Notes under the pieces: generated by a model
Databases searched by the model: none
Seen by the model: only the letters and a program-made list of their open reading frames with translations
What the model was told of the DNA's origin: nothing
NCBI GenBank assembly: GCA_030374765.1
Contig: JARGXX010000007.1
Location: 744,001-808,000 of the forward strand
Length of the DNA: 64,000 nucleotides
Origin: Agarophyton chilense
Taxonomy: Eukaryota; Rhodophyta; Florideophyceae; Gracilariales; Gracilariaceae
Direction of reading: 5' to 3'
Made by a program: the position numbers and the translations under genes
Shown: piece by piece, positions 43,409-54,287 of the stretch
Numbering within the stretch: position 1 is the stretch's first letter
Layout of the letters: each line of letters opens with the position of its first letter

Positions 43409-44629
43409 CTAATCATATTTCGATGTTGCACCGTATTTGGAGTGCTTTGAGTGAGCAACATGTTGTCCTTTCCTTCTCTTTCGATTTATTTCTGTCAGCA
43501 ATCCTTTGCTCGATTTCTCTTCAGTTGCAGCAGCTCTGAGAAGGGAAGGTCTTGGCTTCTTCACGGCAGGCTTTATCTTCTTTATCTCCGACGCTTTTTC
43601 GATGATATCATCCTCGTGACGAACCGCATCGCTTGTTTCGGTGCTGTGGTGTTCTTTCCTTTCAGCACTAATAGCTTTCCTCACAGTATTGATAGACGTC
43701 TTAAGAGTTACAATTTCTCTAACCGAAGACTGATTTTCATCATCTGTGCCTTCATCACTGTAGTTATCGGACAATAATGGATTACCTCGAAGCTCATACC
43801 GATCTGACAAAGAAGTACAGATTGAATTTGAACTCTCAAGTTGGCGACTCCCAAACTTTCTTGTCTGCTTGTGCCTTTTAAGTCTCTGCTGTTGCGTAGA
43901 TCGATCATCAAGAATGGGTTTCTGAAGACGGCGCTTCCTTCCAAGTTGTACATACGTCTGCTCCTCCGTAACTTCATGACGCGAAAGTGAAACAACAGAA
44001 CTCTCATGCTCTCCGTGCGACGCACAGGACTCATCTTCAATCAACAAGTTCAAATGCATGCTGGAAGAGTTTCTGCGATGCTTATATTTCTCCTTCCGAG
44101 CTGCAATCATTCGTTCCACTCGTGCTCTGTTTGTTTCTCTCTTCTCTTTGTCATGCGCACTGGGTTCCGCGTCGATACCATTCCTGATGGCTTTCTCTCT
44201 AGGGTCGTCTCGTTTCGACCTCACCGTGGCGGACTTTTTGTTTACCAACTTTGTCTTGATTGCTTCATGTGAACCCCACAGGCACTTCGGTGTGTGCAGA
44301 TGCTCAAATCGACCAGCGAGTGCTCCCATCATACGCTTCAACTCGTTTTGAAGTTCATGCTTCCTCTTAGAGAACAGTTGCTCAATCTCTTGGAGAGTGT
44401 ACTTTCCATAGTATCGTTGGAGAACATCAGACGCTTCAAGCTCCCCACCGGCAGCCTTCCGCACACGATACGAATAGGCTATTCCGGAGAAAGGCAGATG
44501 TGGGATAGTTTCTTCTCCAGATGGTGAGTGGGAGTTAAAATCTTCAATCGCTTGTTCCAACGTCTCTCCGACGTAAACTTTTCCTCGGCGTCCATTTTCA
44601 TGAGAATTCTTTAGAACTTCACGTCGCAT
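43409..44629 (-). CDS. Intact 406-codon charged protein, unknown
   Basis: One of only two long unbroken frames in the window. It starts MRREVLKNSHENGRRGKVYV (44629). Residues 20-120 look folded (QRYYGKYTLQEIEQLFSKRK, FEHLHTPKCLWGSH). The rest is charged, Lys/Arg/Ser/Glu-rich and probably disordered, with several basic clusters (GRKRRLQK, INRKRRKGQH) suggesting a nuclear protein. It lies head-to-head with the CACTA-like transposase, with about 340 bp between the starts, as in transposons that carry two divergent genes. It could be a partner protein of that element or a host gene. No domain is recognised. Confidence 0.55.
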   Translation of the reverse strand: MRREVLKNSHENGRRGKVYVGETLEQAIEDFNSHSPSGEETIPHLPFSGIAYSYRVRKAAGGELEASDVLQRYYGKYTLQEIEQLFSKRKHELQNELKRMMGALAGRFEHLHTPKCLWGSHEAIKTKLVNKKSATVRSKRDDPREKAIRNGIDAEPSAHDKEKRETNRARVERMIAARKEKYKHRRNSSSMHLNLLIEDESCASHGEHESSVVSLSRHEVTEEQTYVQLGRKRRLQKPILDDRSTQQQRLKRHKQTRKFGSRQLESSNSICTSLSDRYELRGNPLLSDNYSDEGTDDENQSSVREIVTLKTSINTVRKAISAERKEHHSTETSDAVRHEDDIIEKASEIKKIKPAVKKPRPSLLRAAATEEKSSKGLLTEINRKRRKGQHVAHSKHSKYGATSKYD

Positions 44630-44968
44630 GGTGCTAGAAAGAAGAATATAAATGAGTTGGGAAAGGTACGAAGTCCAAATAGAGATCTGCTGATATCCCT
44701 AGTGAGATACTCTCGGGTTTGTTGGAGATTGCGACTTCGAGGATTTGACGACAAGATCAAGGAAATCAGCTGAAGAGCAGTACTACCGACCTGAAAAGTG
44801 CAAGTCACGACCATACTGGAATCACCGAACCGAAACGTGGGACAGTTTCTCGACTTTCAATCGCGTGCTCGTGCACGCTATGTGAATGAACTCTATTACA
44901 TTTTCTTTTCAATCTTGCATCGACCCTATTACTTCATCACCGTTCCAGCCGTTCCAAATTGTGAACAT

Positions 44969-47900
44969 ATGTCTTCTACTGGCTACCGTTTCTCAAAGCT
45001 AAGTCACTGTGCGTGTACTTTCGGGAAATTCATTAGTCGCCTGACCGCTTTCTGGCACTACCGTGAATCTCTTCGACTGAAGTCCAATTTGAACCACCGA
45101 GCGCCACGAGCGATTCCACCACCACAGAGAGCTAATAGTATCCGCACATCCACCTCTTCTTCTGAAAACAATTTGAGTTCCTCTCGCCCTTCATTAACGC
45201 CTCTGGCCCAGATTGATGAGGACAGTTTGAAGCGTTCGACTACAAAACAATTCGAACAGGGACACATTCGCAACCTCCGAAGATCAATCTCTGATATTCA
45301 GAAGTGCCATTTGGATGACATGCCGCAGCCATACAGTTCAATAGATTCGGCAGTGCCTACCAGAGTTCATCATACTCGTGCTCCATACGTTCGGATTCAT
45401 ATAGGTCAGGAAGTGTGCTAGTCATGGAAGCTCCAGAGTTGGAAAGGTCAGATGACGTCAACGAAACTGAAATCGTTCCTTTACAAAACCAATCAGACGA
45501 TTGGAAGGCCATGAAAAGCTTTCCAGAATACCGGCTCCTTGAGTTTATGGAGAATCATTCCTTCGTCGTGGCTTTTGCTTTGAAACATGGAAGAACTACT
45601 GTTTACATGATGAATGATATGTTGCGTGATCGAGATGCCTCTCTTGCATCTTGGAACGCATTACGTAAGGCCTTAGTTCGTGAGTCATTCTTACAGTTTG
45701 ATCTCCTGCCGTTCTGTTCAAAAGGCAATGAAGCGATGGATACTACTGATCACGGAACCCAAAGTTCCTGTCAACATAAGCGGTGTTTAGTGCATCCAGC
45801 ACCTGTGTCGCAATACTGCTACATTACGATATGGGATCTTCATCACGCCCAAGTAATGAGTAACGTGTGGGGTCCTGTGCTGTTTTGTTACTTCCAGAAT
45901 GCGTTGGAAAGAAGCAAAAGACAAGACCCGTCAAAGAAAAACTTCGACGACTTTGTTTCTGGAAAGCATTTCCAAGAGGCAGTGGTAGAGTTTGGTGGTA
46001 CGCAATGTTGGATATCGGATGAGTGATTAGTGCTGTGACTGTAATTGGTGGAAAGGTAGTAAGCGTCAGCCGTATACACGTGTCCACCTGCATTAGTTGT
46101 ACTACTGTGCAAAGTGTCCACGCTGTCGAGATCTTATGTTGAACACATAATACAGGCTGCATGGAATGTTCTGGAAGAACAGACATGCTGTCTTGTGTAT
46201 TACAGAAGGCATGCAGTGCTTTGTTGGAACAGGATCGTGCAAGGAGGCGGATTACACTTAATATGCGCTGGTACATTTATTTTTTGCACACGTCAGTGTA
46301 ATTGTGTGTTGTGCACTGTTGTACCTTGCTGTAGTATGTTGACGTAAATTTGGGTTAGGGTGTAATGCCATGTTTGAATATAATTGGTAGTATTGATTGT
46401 CCCCGGTTTGTAGTCTAGGGTGTACGTGAGCTGGAGGTTAGATGGCTGTGAGAGTTGAGTAGTATATAAGTCGAAGATCGACAACCTCCAAGTAAATTCT
46501 AGCCAGAGCTGGCGACTTTCCCTTTCAACCCTCAACCTTCCCAACTATCGCCAACACGCAAATGGTTAAGCACGACAATTTTCTATCTTTGTCGACTGAT
46601 GTAGTACCTGCATTCAAAAACAATGAGTATAGCTATTGGCCTGTCGTACTTTTGATTTTTAATCTGCCACCCTCCGAACATTTCCAGGTTAGTAACATGC
46701 TTCCAGTATCTGTTGTACCTGGTCCAAACGCACCAGATAATCTTGTATCTTTCTTGCTACCACTTTTAATGGAGTTAGAGGACTTGGCGAGAGGCAAAAC
46801 CGTGAAAATGTGGGACGGTGTTGAGCGCAAAATCCGTGTCCACCTTCTCTTCGTTCAAGGAGACCTGGCTGCGTTAAACAAATTGACGAACCTCCGTGGA
46901 TATAATGCTCCCGTACCTTGTAGATTCTGCACGATAAAAGGTACCTTTTATAGCAAACTAAATCATGTCTACTACCCCACTGAAGTTTTCACAAACGACA
47001 GAGGAAAGCGAAGGAAAAAAAGTTGTGGAATCCAAGGTTATTGTCTACTCGTGACCCAGAGAAGTTTCTTACGTCAATGAAAGACTTACAGAATCAGTCT
47101 CAGCACTTGACAAAGCTCGGACTCAATCTCTGATGTAAAGATATCGGGGTTCAATCTGCTTCTATCAGCCCTTTTTGATAGAGCGTATGCCGCTCATCTC
47201 TCCATTGAGGAGTTTCCCAATTGCCACTATGCATCTTTTGTTTGAGAACATTGCCCCAGACGTGATATCCATTTGGCTCGTTGAGAAGACAAAGGAAGGC
47301 TCTCTGATGTTCGCCATGCAAGACAAAAACAATCTTAAAACACTGAATGAGAGGTTGCTCAACGCAGGGCCTCGTTTTGATGATCGAATCAGATACCCAA
47401 GAGGTCTGGAAGACCGCAAGAGGTGGAAAGAAACAGAATGGAAGGCATATGTAATTCAACTGAGCCTCGTAGTCCTTGACGGCATTTTTCCTTCGAATAT
47501 TTTGACGGGATGGAAGCTTTTCGTGAATTTCTGCCAGATTCTTTCCCAGTGGATTTTGTCCGAAAAGGACGTAGCTACCGTAGGGTCGCTTGCTCGCCGG
47601 TTTTCCCACCACTTTGTCCAATCTTACTTTTAGTACAAACCAGAAAGATAACACCTCTGCAGATATGTATATCATCTTCTCCTGCCCCTTGAGGAATCTG
47701 TCAGATCTTGTGGACCTCTTGCACTAGTGTCTCAATGAAGTATCAAGAACTTTGTCGGCTGTATAAATAGGATCTTTAACTCTACGTACAGGTTTGCTGC
47801 GTCTGTCGTCGAGAACGTGAAGCTGAAGGAGGCAGAGAAATTTACTGTCATATATATGGCCTTGCACTTCATTTCCTTGAAGCTAATGTACGTCAAAGAC

Positions 47901-48950
47901 AGAGTCTTATGCGAAGAAGTTCAGCTCCCGAAGTCGATGGATTTACACTCTGTCACTCTCAGAAGTATTTTAAGTATTCTTCCCTTTCAAAATCTATCAA
48001 TCATAGCATCCAAAGCCTGTTTCTGAGCTACTATGGAAGAATTGGAAAAGTTCTGGGGGGCCCCGTAGCATCCAGAGCCACAATTCTTTGGAATTCGAGA
48101 GATATGACGGTGTTAAAGCATGGGCACGACTTCTTGATGAAAAAGCTAATGACCGGTACGTCACCAGGTACAGCTGCAGTCTTATGCGTCAGTTGCATGA
48201 GAACATTAGATCCGCTTGCTTTTGTGCCGCATACTTTCAGAGATCCAAGGAAAACGAGGTCTTTGTGTACTACGGGAAAATTTTCCTCTTTTTTGAGCAT
48301 GTGTTTTTAGGGGAGAACAATCTACTTTGCCTGATTCAATGGGCAACAAAGAACTTGAAAAAGGGCGAGCAAGGACAGATATTTGCAACAGGTTATCAAA
48401 GCGAAGGACAAGTGTTCCGTGTACTTTCGATAGAGCGAGTATCTGTTTTGTCCAATCAGATATCGGTCATGGAACAGATCGTGCAGAAAATGAAGAAAAA
48501 GAAGAAACGAACCAACTTTGATGATGCACTACAGAATTCTTATTACATTACGAAACCAACAACACAAAGTTCTCTGTCAAATATTTATGTTCTCCAAGGA
48601 CTTGGTTAGACCTATGATATCTACAGCTTTCGCGGGATGCACTTTCTTTTGAAGCCTGGAAATTATTTAGAATTCCTTTCCAAAACTTTCTCGCGCTTCA
48701 ATGGAAACATGAACGAAGAATTTGAGCTTCTACGATTTCCTACACGGGCGCGTACGCAACGAGCTGTTCTATCATCGTACTTCTCCCAGAATGCTGCTCT
48801 ACCTTCTCTGTGGAGGCGCAGAAAATCGTGCTGCTGCACCCCCATATTCTTGGACTGCCCCTGGATCGATTCTTGGATGAGCTTTCAAGTATCAAGGTAT
48901 ATTTTCCTACATCACGATCTATTTAATAAGAGCTAACTTTCTTCTTGTGG
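44969..48950 (+). pseudogene. CACTA/tnp2-like (Plavaka-type) transposase, broken
   Basis: The N-terminal part starts MSSTGYRFSKLSHCACTFGK and has a zinc-like Cys/His set. The middle has the tnp2-type core: NEYSYWPVVLLIFNLPPSE, SVVPGPNAPDNLVSFLLPLL, VQGDLAALNKLTNLRGYNAP, VPCRFC. Further on, MHLLFENIAPDVISIW and YGKIFLFFEHVFLGENNLL match later conserved blocks of this superfamily. Frames change near 45400, 47080 and 47640 and between 47840 and 48090. A Copia-2 solo LTR (46006-46556) splits it, and the frame is continuous across if that insertion and one CGCAA are discounted. Family members move DNA by cut and paste. Element ends were not found. Confidence 0.8.
46006..46556 (+). repeat. Copia-2-family solo LTR with CGCAA duplication
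   Basis: 551 bp from TGTTGG to CA, flanked by CGCAA at 46001-46005 and 46557-46561. It aligns with the Copia-2 LTR read on the minus strand: shared blocks include ACACGTCAGTGTAAT, GATTGGTAGTATTG or its near match, TTTGTAGTCTAGGGT, the TATA word AGTATATAAG and CTCCAAGTAAAT. It is clearly diverged and shorter, so it is an old or sister-subfamily copy. Confidence 0.85.
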
Positions 48951-49067
48951 AGCTTAACATCTGTGCTATAATGGTCTTGTACAGTTGGAACTCCGAACTC
49001 AATTTGATTTGGAATCCACAACTATCACGAATTCACGATCTCGTTGCAACGCCGAAGCGTTGAGCAC

Positions 49068-49510
49068 TGTGAAGGAGCGATAACAACGGCTGGGCCCAGG
49101 AAGCTGCCGGGCCCCAAAGCTTGCAGGTGACACGTGTACGGGTGGACCTCAGGCGGACTCATGTAGATTACTAATTTAATGTAATTAGTGTAATAGATTA
49201 ACAATACAGTGCCAGGGAGATATCAGCGCCTCTCCAGTACTATTTACGTGGCTCGAGTGACGATTCTCCCTTAGAGTACGGTAGGAACCGTTAGGATACT
49301 AAATAACCCCTTTGGGTATATTAGTTTCACCCTTAGGTCTTCAATCCATCGTTTCCTTTGTTCCAACCTGTAAGACTACGCAGTAAACGTCAGCCAATTG
49401 CACCAAGTACTCTGGGAGTGCCGCCATCAAGGATTCGAACCTTAGGACCCGCTCTACCACGCTATCACCGGTCAAGACCCGTGTGCTGACCCAAGAGCCA
49501 TTGCCTTTCA
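49068..49510 (+). repeat. 5' LTR of Gypsy-2 D
   Basis: 443 bp, TGTGAAGGAG to CCTTTCA. It holds an inverted tRNA-like module: on the minus strand GGTTCGAATCC (49431-49441) is a perfect RNA polymerase III B-box, preceded by a D-arm-like word GTGATAGCGTGGTAGAGC. Confidence 0.92.
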
Positions 49511-49513
49511 TTT

Positions 49514-49530
49514 TGGTCTCCCGACTTAGA
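49514..49530 (+). promoter_or_regulatory. Probable primer binding site of Gypsy-2
   Basis: TGGTCTCCCGACTTAGA starts 3 bp after the LTR. A leading TGG pairs with the CCA end of tRNAs, and the rest would pair with an acceptor and T-stem ending TCGGGAGA. The tRNA was not identified. Confidence 0.55.
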
Positions 49531-49544
49531 AACTTTTGGGATAA

Positions 49545-50614
49545 TTGTACAGACCAATGGAACGAAGAATTATCCGGATTCTAACCTTTGGTTTCATTCC
49601 CCGACGGACCAGAAGTACAGAAGCAATCGACATTATGGATGCGGGAAACACACCCAACCGACCGGACCATAGGACTCCTACGGCAGGGCGAAGTACGACT
49701 ACAACGCCGGCGATGTCGCCTGACCCTAAGGTTGATACCGCTAGCGACTGCAGGAGCACGAGGAGCCAGCCGCAAGAAGTACTGACCCCCCTGGATAACC
49801 CTGAAAGGATTCGCCGAGAACCCACGGTGGCAGCGTGTTTACGAGAACTTCTCACCAGGGCCATTTCTAGGCCGGGAAAACCTCAAGAAGAAACCCCCCA
49901 GACCAAAGAAATTCGAGAAAACCTGCCCGCAGGTCTTGCCGATCTTCTCTGGCCCCGTCTCCGAGAGCTCTGCTCAACCCACGTGGATTCCATTATGGAC
50001 GTGCGACTCGCTACGGCGATCGCTGACCATACAGACTACCTCATCGTGCGAATAGTCCTTAAGGTATTGGAGTCTGTCTTACTCATAGACTCCTTCCTAC
50101 AGGACGTTCAAGGAGCACTAACCCGCCAGGCAGGCAATTTGGTCCCTATGACCACCCCACCACAAATTAACCATCTGATCTCCATACAGCAACCCCCTAC
50201 CGAACCCCAAAAGCGGCGGCCTTATCCGCCTCTCGCCGGGAATACCACCAGGAAAACTCAATGGTCGGACAATCTAGGAGCAGAAGAGAAACTACGCGTC
50301 TAGATGAAAGACAGGTTGTTCATCAAGAGAATTCAAGGGAGGGACAAGCGAGGAGCAGAAGAGAAGCTCCGCGTCTAGAAGAGAGACCGCTGGCCCCACC
50401 CGACGGATTATATGAGGTACAGCGACCTCGGGGCTTCATCGGATCTGATAGAGAGATCGATCCTTTGGGTCCGTATTCCGCTGGAAAGAAAAGAAGCAAC
50501 CGCAGGAGAAAGAAGAAAAGAAGTATCAAAAGAAGAGGTCATTCAGACACGAGTGATTCCGAATCAGCCTCAACCGAAACGACCGACTCAGAAGTCGATG
50601 AGGCTGCCGTTTGA
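49545..50614 (+). pseudogene. gag: Gypsy-2 gag, N-terminal and basic region
   Basis: The first frame (49545-50303) starts MERRIIRILTFGF and carries a Pro/Thr-rich head and a helical part (LADLLWPRLRELCSTHVDSI). It ends in TAG. An overlapping frame (50261-50614) continues with an Arg-rich repeat and a basic KRSNRRRKKKRSIKRRG block with acidic tail. A roughly 30-bp sequence (AGGAGCAGAAGAGAA...) is duplicated at about 50274 and 50350 and encodes the Arg-rich repeat. A frameshift in the overlap, genetic or programmed, would join them. The start is chosen as the first ATG after the primer site. Confidence 0.6.
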
Positions 50615-50680
50615 GGCCTCAGACCACTGACAACAACCAACAAACTTTTCTTTAAGATTTTAGACTACCGGAATTACTGG

Positions 50681-51688
50681 TTGGCCGACAGGTCAGCGAA
50701 ATATTCGGGTTCGGTGGCTCGCAGGGTCGCCAAATGGGCCAAACGGTTGCACCTAACCATTTCGGACAAGTTCTTGGGTTCTGATCCCATTGATGTCCTT
50801 AGGTTTCTCGGTTTGTTCCGTACGGCCTGCGATCAGAACGGTGTCCACGAGAGCTCCACTCTGTACCTTTTCCAATTCTTCCTTGCAGGACAGGCGCATG
50901 ACCGAGTGGTTTCGAAGATATCTGGCACAACTGACTTCGTGGATGCTCAAGACCGTGAGCTCCTCAGGTCATACCCTTAGGTTGTTCATTACCTCTTGGA
51001 AACTCACGCCACGGATAATCTTATAATGGATGCCCACCAGGAAGTAATATCCTTTAGGCAGAGCTCCAACATGCCCGAATCGGCTTTCGCAGACGACCTA
51101 TGGAAGAGGGCTTACCGATGTGGAAACCTGTTCTCCGAAGAACGGCTTAAACTTCACTTCATCACGGGATTGCTCCCTGCCATTCGGACACATGTGCACA
51201 ATAACCACACGGAAAACCCGCAATACTCCTTCCGAAGGTTCGTTACCTAGGCCGAGGGTTATGGAAAAACCTACAGGACGTCCAGGCGCAACGCTGATAG
51301 AACCAGAACACACGCAACTCCATTGCGTAAACCCAACCAAGCCCATTTGGTTAGAACCACGGAGTCGGACATGGATGTTTCACTCCATTACGCCAATTCG
51401 GGAGACGTTCTTGCGGTCAATTTCAGTGCTCCTCCGTCCGGGTCCCCATCGTATACCTCCCAGGGAACTACAGCGACCACTAGACCACCCACACCTAAGT
51501 ACCCTCCCTTTCCGACCCGCAAGGACGTTTCTGTTTGCTCCCCAAGGGTCTGCTTCCTCTGCCTTTCACTGAGTCAACCTTGTGACTGTACGAGGCATCC
51601 GCCTGAGGACGCACGAAAAACCCTACTAGCCCGAAGGGAAGAGAAATACTGGGTGCGGAGATCCGAAGGAATGTATAACAGGGCATAG
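50681..51688 (+). pseudogene. gag: Gypsy-2 gag, capsid and degenerate zinc region
   Basis: One frame with stops TAG (50978-50980) and TAG (51248-51250). It resembles the Ty3-type retrotransposon capsid: KFLGSDPIDVLRFLGLFRTA, YLFQFFLAGQAHDRV, VISFRQSSNMPESAFADDLW, ERLKLHFITGLLPAIR. Near the end, CFLCLSLSQPCDC stands where a nucleocapsid zinc knuckle is expected, but the C-x2-C-x4-H-x4-C spacing is not kept. Both stops fit a C-to-T change of CAG. Confidence 0.75.
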
Positions 51689-51897
51689 CAACGAACCGCA
51701 GGGACCCCTGGAAGCTCACGCTATGCCACGCCTCCAGACACTCCGATCGAAGCCCCACAGGTCCACGCTACTGTAAATCCTACGGACGACCCCTTGGAAG
51801 AACCCTATCCTTAGGAAGAAACGGAAAACCCATCGGAAAGCTCCTAGAGGGACGACTCGAGGCAAATCCGTCCTCTTTAATCCCCTGTCTCAACCAA

Positions 51898-54287
51898 TTG
51901 GACGGTCATGAGCCAAAGAGCTCCTCACCTCCCAATACCAACCACCCAGAATGGACCACTCAGGTTGAACCGAAATTAGAACACAATAACGACCAGGTCT
52001 GTATCCTCAGGAATGAGAATTACAAAGTTCTAGTTACCGTGGGACTTCGTTCCAACAACTTTCGAGTGATTACAGCTATATTGGACACAGGCGCTGGTCC
52101 CAACTTGGTCCATCCTAAGCTGCTCCCACTGGGTCGGCAATATTTCATTCATGCAAAGAAGACCCCAAGGATTACCGATACGTCTCGTAGACCAATGGAA
52201 ATTAAAGGGATAGTACCACTTTACCTCCAGGCAGGACAGTTAAAAGTCGGCACGTGGTTTCTTGTATTTCCTAACTTGGGCGCCGAGACAGTCCTAGGGA
52301 CCTCCTTTATCGACCGATACATTGAGGCCACTTATCCAGGCCTTGGGAAGGTCGCGTTTCACCGCGCACCTTCCATCTCCATAACTGGTTTAACCCCAGA
52401 GCCAGAAGCTAAGCGCAAACGAGCGGTTGTCTTCGAAAACACGAAGTCCAATATGGTTCGCCTTTCAAAAGCCATGACGATGACGCCGATGACACAAACC
52501 GCTGTATCGGTACATTCCCAGTCCTCAGGTATCGTAATGATTCAGAACAACCCGAAAATGGCTTACCCTGATGGCTAATAGAGTAATGGACATCCAACTC
52601 CACAGGTCCTTTTTGGTCACAATCAGGAACTTCCGAGATAAACCCGTGCGGTTACCGAAAGGTACAGTGATTGGTATCACTCTACCCGCGCCCGTGGCCA
52701 TTATGGAGGCCCGAATGGAAAATCATGCGACGCCAACTCCCGACGAGGACGTCGACTCTTGGGAGGGGACGGTCGCCATCGGCGAAGAATTCGAATACTA
52801 TAGGCCCCAAGTTCTTGATCTCCTCAGGGAATACCAAGCCATGTGGTCAGGTAGATTGGGCACAATCAGAGCTACTAAACACCGCATTGACCTTCAGGAT
52901 GATGCTAGACCATAGTTCCAGCACCCATATAGTACCGGCCTTAAGGGTAGGGAAATTGTCGCCGACCAGATAGACAAGATGCTCAAACCGCAAGTCAAAG
53001 AGCCGGCGCCTCCAAACCAATCCAAATGGGAAAGCCCCCTTGTCCTTGTGGCGAAGAAAGATGGCTCTGTCAGGTTCTGTGTCGACTACAGGAAGCTGGA
53101 CGCAGTAACCAAGAGGGACTCATACCCGATACCCTGCATGGACGACTGTCTGGATTCCTTAGGCGAAGCTGTCGTATTTACCACGCTGGACGCTAACTCG
53201 GGATACTTGCAAAATCTCTTCGGCCGAAGACGCGAGAGCGCTGACAACCTCCACCACCCATGAAGGTCTGTTCAGAGTTACTCGCATGCCCTTTGGTTTG
53301 AAGAATGCGACATCCACGTTCCAACGGGTAGTGGACATTATACTGTCCAGAGTCAAATGGAAGTTCGCCCTGGTCTATTTGGATGGCGTTATTATCTTCT
53401 CACGGACCGTAAAGGAAAACTTTCACCACGTGAAGAAGGTGCTAACAATCCTACAGGACTCTGGAGTAACACTGAAACTCCGCAAATGCGCTTTATTCCA
53501 GGCCTCAGTGGACTATCTCGGTCACGTCGTCCTCCCAGGAGAGCTAAAGGTGGCCACACGGACAACGAATGCGATTCGTCAGGCTAAGCCTCCTAGGACC
53601 CACACGGAACTACGATCCTTCGTGGGCTTATGAAAGGTTTCCCGACGGTTCGTCCAAGGGTTTGCCGAGATCTTGGCCCCTCTCAATGCGATGATTAAGA
53701 AGGGAACACCTTCGGAGTTCGAAGCCCTTCCGGACGACCAGTACGAAGTATTTCAGACCCTAAAGGACAAATTGCTGAACCCACCCATATTGGCCCTACC
53801 AAAGCCCAATAGGCCTTTCGTCTTGGACACAGATGCCTCCGATGCCCAAGTGGGTTGGGCACTGCAACAGGAACAGGAGTCACCGAAGGACTATCGACCT
53901 ATTGGATACTGGAGCAGAACGCTCACCGGAGTGGAGCGAAACTACAGTACGACCGAAAAGGAATGTCTAGCCATCGTATGGTCTGTATTGACACTCTGTC
54001 CGTACCTCAAGGGAACCAAGTTTACCATTACGACAGACCATGATTCACTCAGCTGGCTACTCAATATGAGCGATGCATCGAGTCGCCTCGCTAGGTGGCG
54101 CCTCAGACAGTCAGAATATGACTACGAGATAACCTATAGGCCAGGCATCAAGCACCAGGCAGCAGGGGCCCTGTCGCGAATCTTTACCGACGGATCTGAT
54201 GACACCCCATTCGACGACCTAATTCCCACCCTCTTTACAGATGATGGACCTCAGGACTATACGGAAACAGATGACCTTATGGGTTAG
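51898..54287 (+). pseudogene. pol: Gypsy-2 pol: protease, reverse transcriptase, RNase H
   Basis: Protease (51898-52578) keeps ILDTGAGPN (52081-52104) and ETVLGTSFIDRYI. Reverse transcriptase spans three pieces: 52571-52915 (then TAG), 52979-53263 (VRFCVDYRKLDAVTKRDSYP) and, after a one-base shift near 53213, 53286-53633 (MPFGLKNATSTFQRV). The active site YxDD reads YLDG (53376-53387), so the second catalytic Asp is lost. TGA (53631-53633) precedes RNase H (53673-54287), which keeps LDTDASDAQVGWAL, TEKECLAIVW and TTDHDSLSWLL. The last catalytic Asp (ADALSR in most elements) is Gly in AAGALSR. Confidence 0.88.

Noticed and set aside
49431-49480. A functional tRNA gene on the minus strand of the Gypsy-2 LTR
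   Set aside because: The anticodon arm is missing and no 5' acceptor strand pairs with the 3' acceptor-like sequence.
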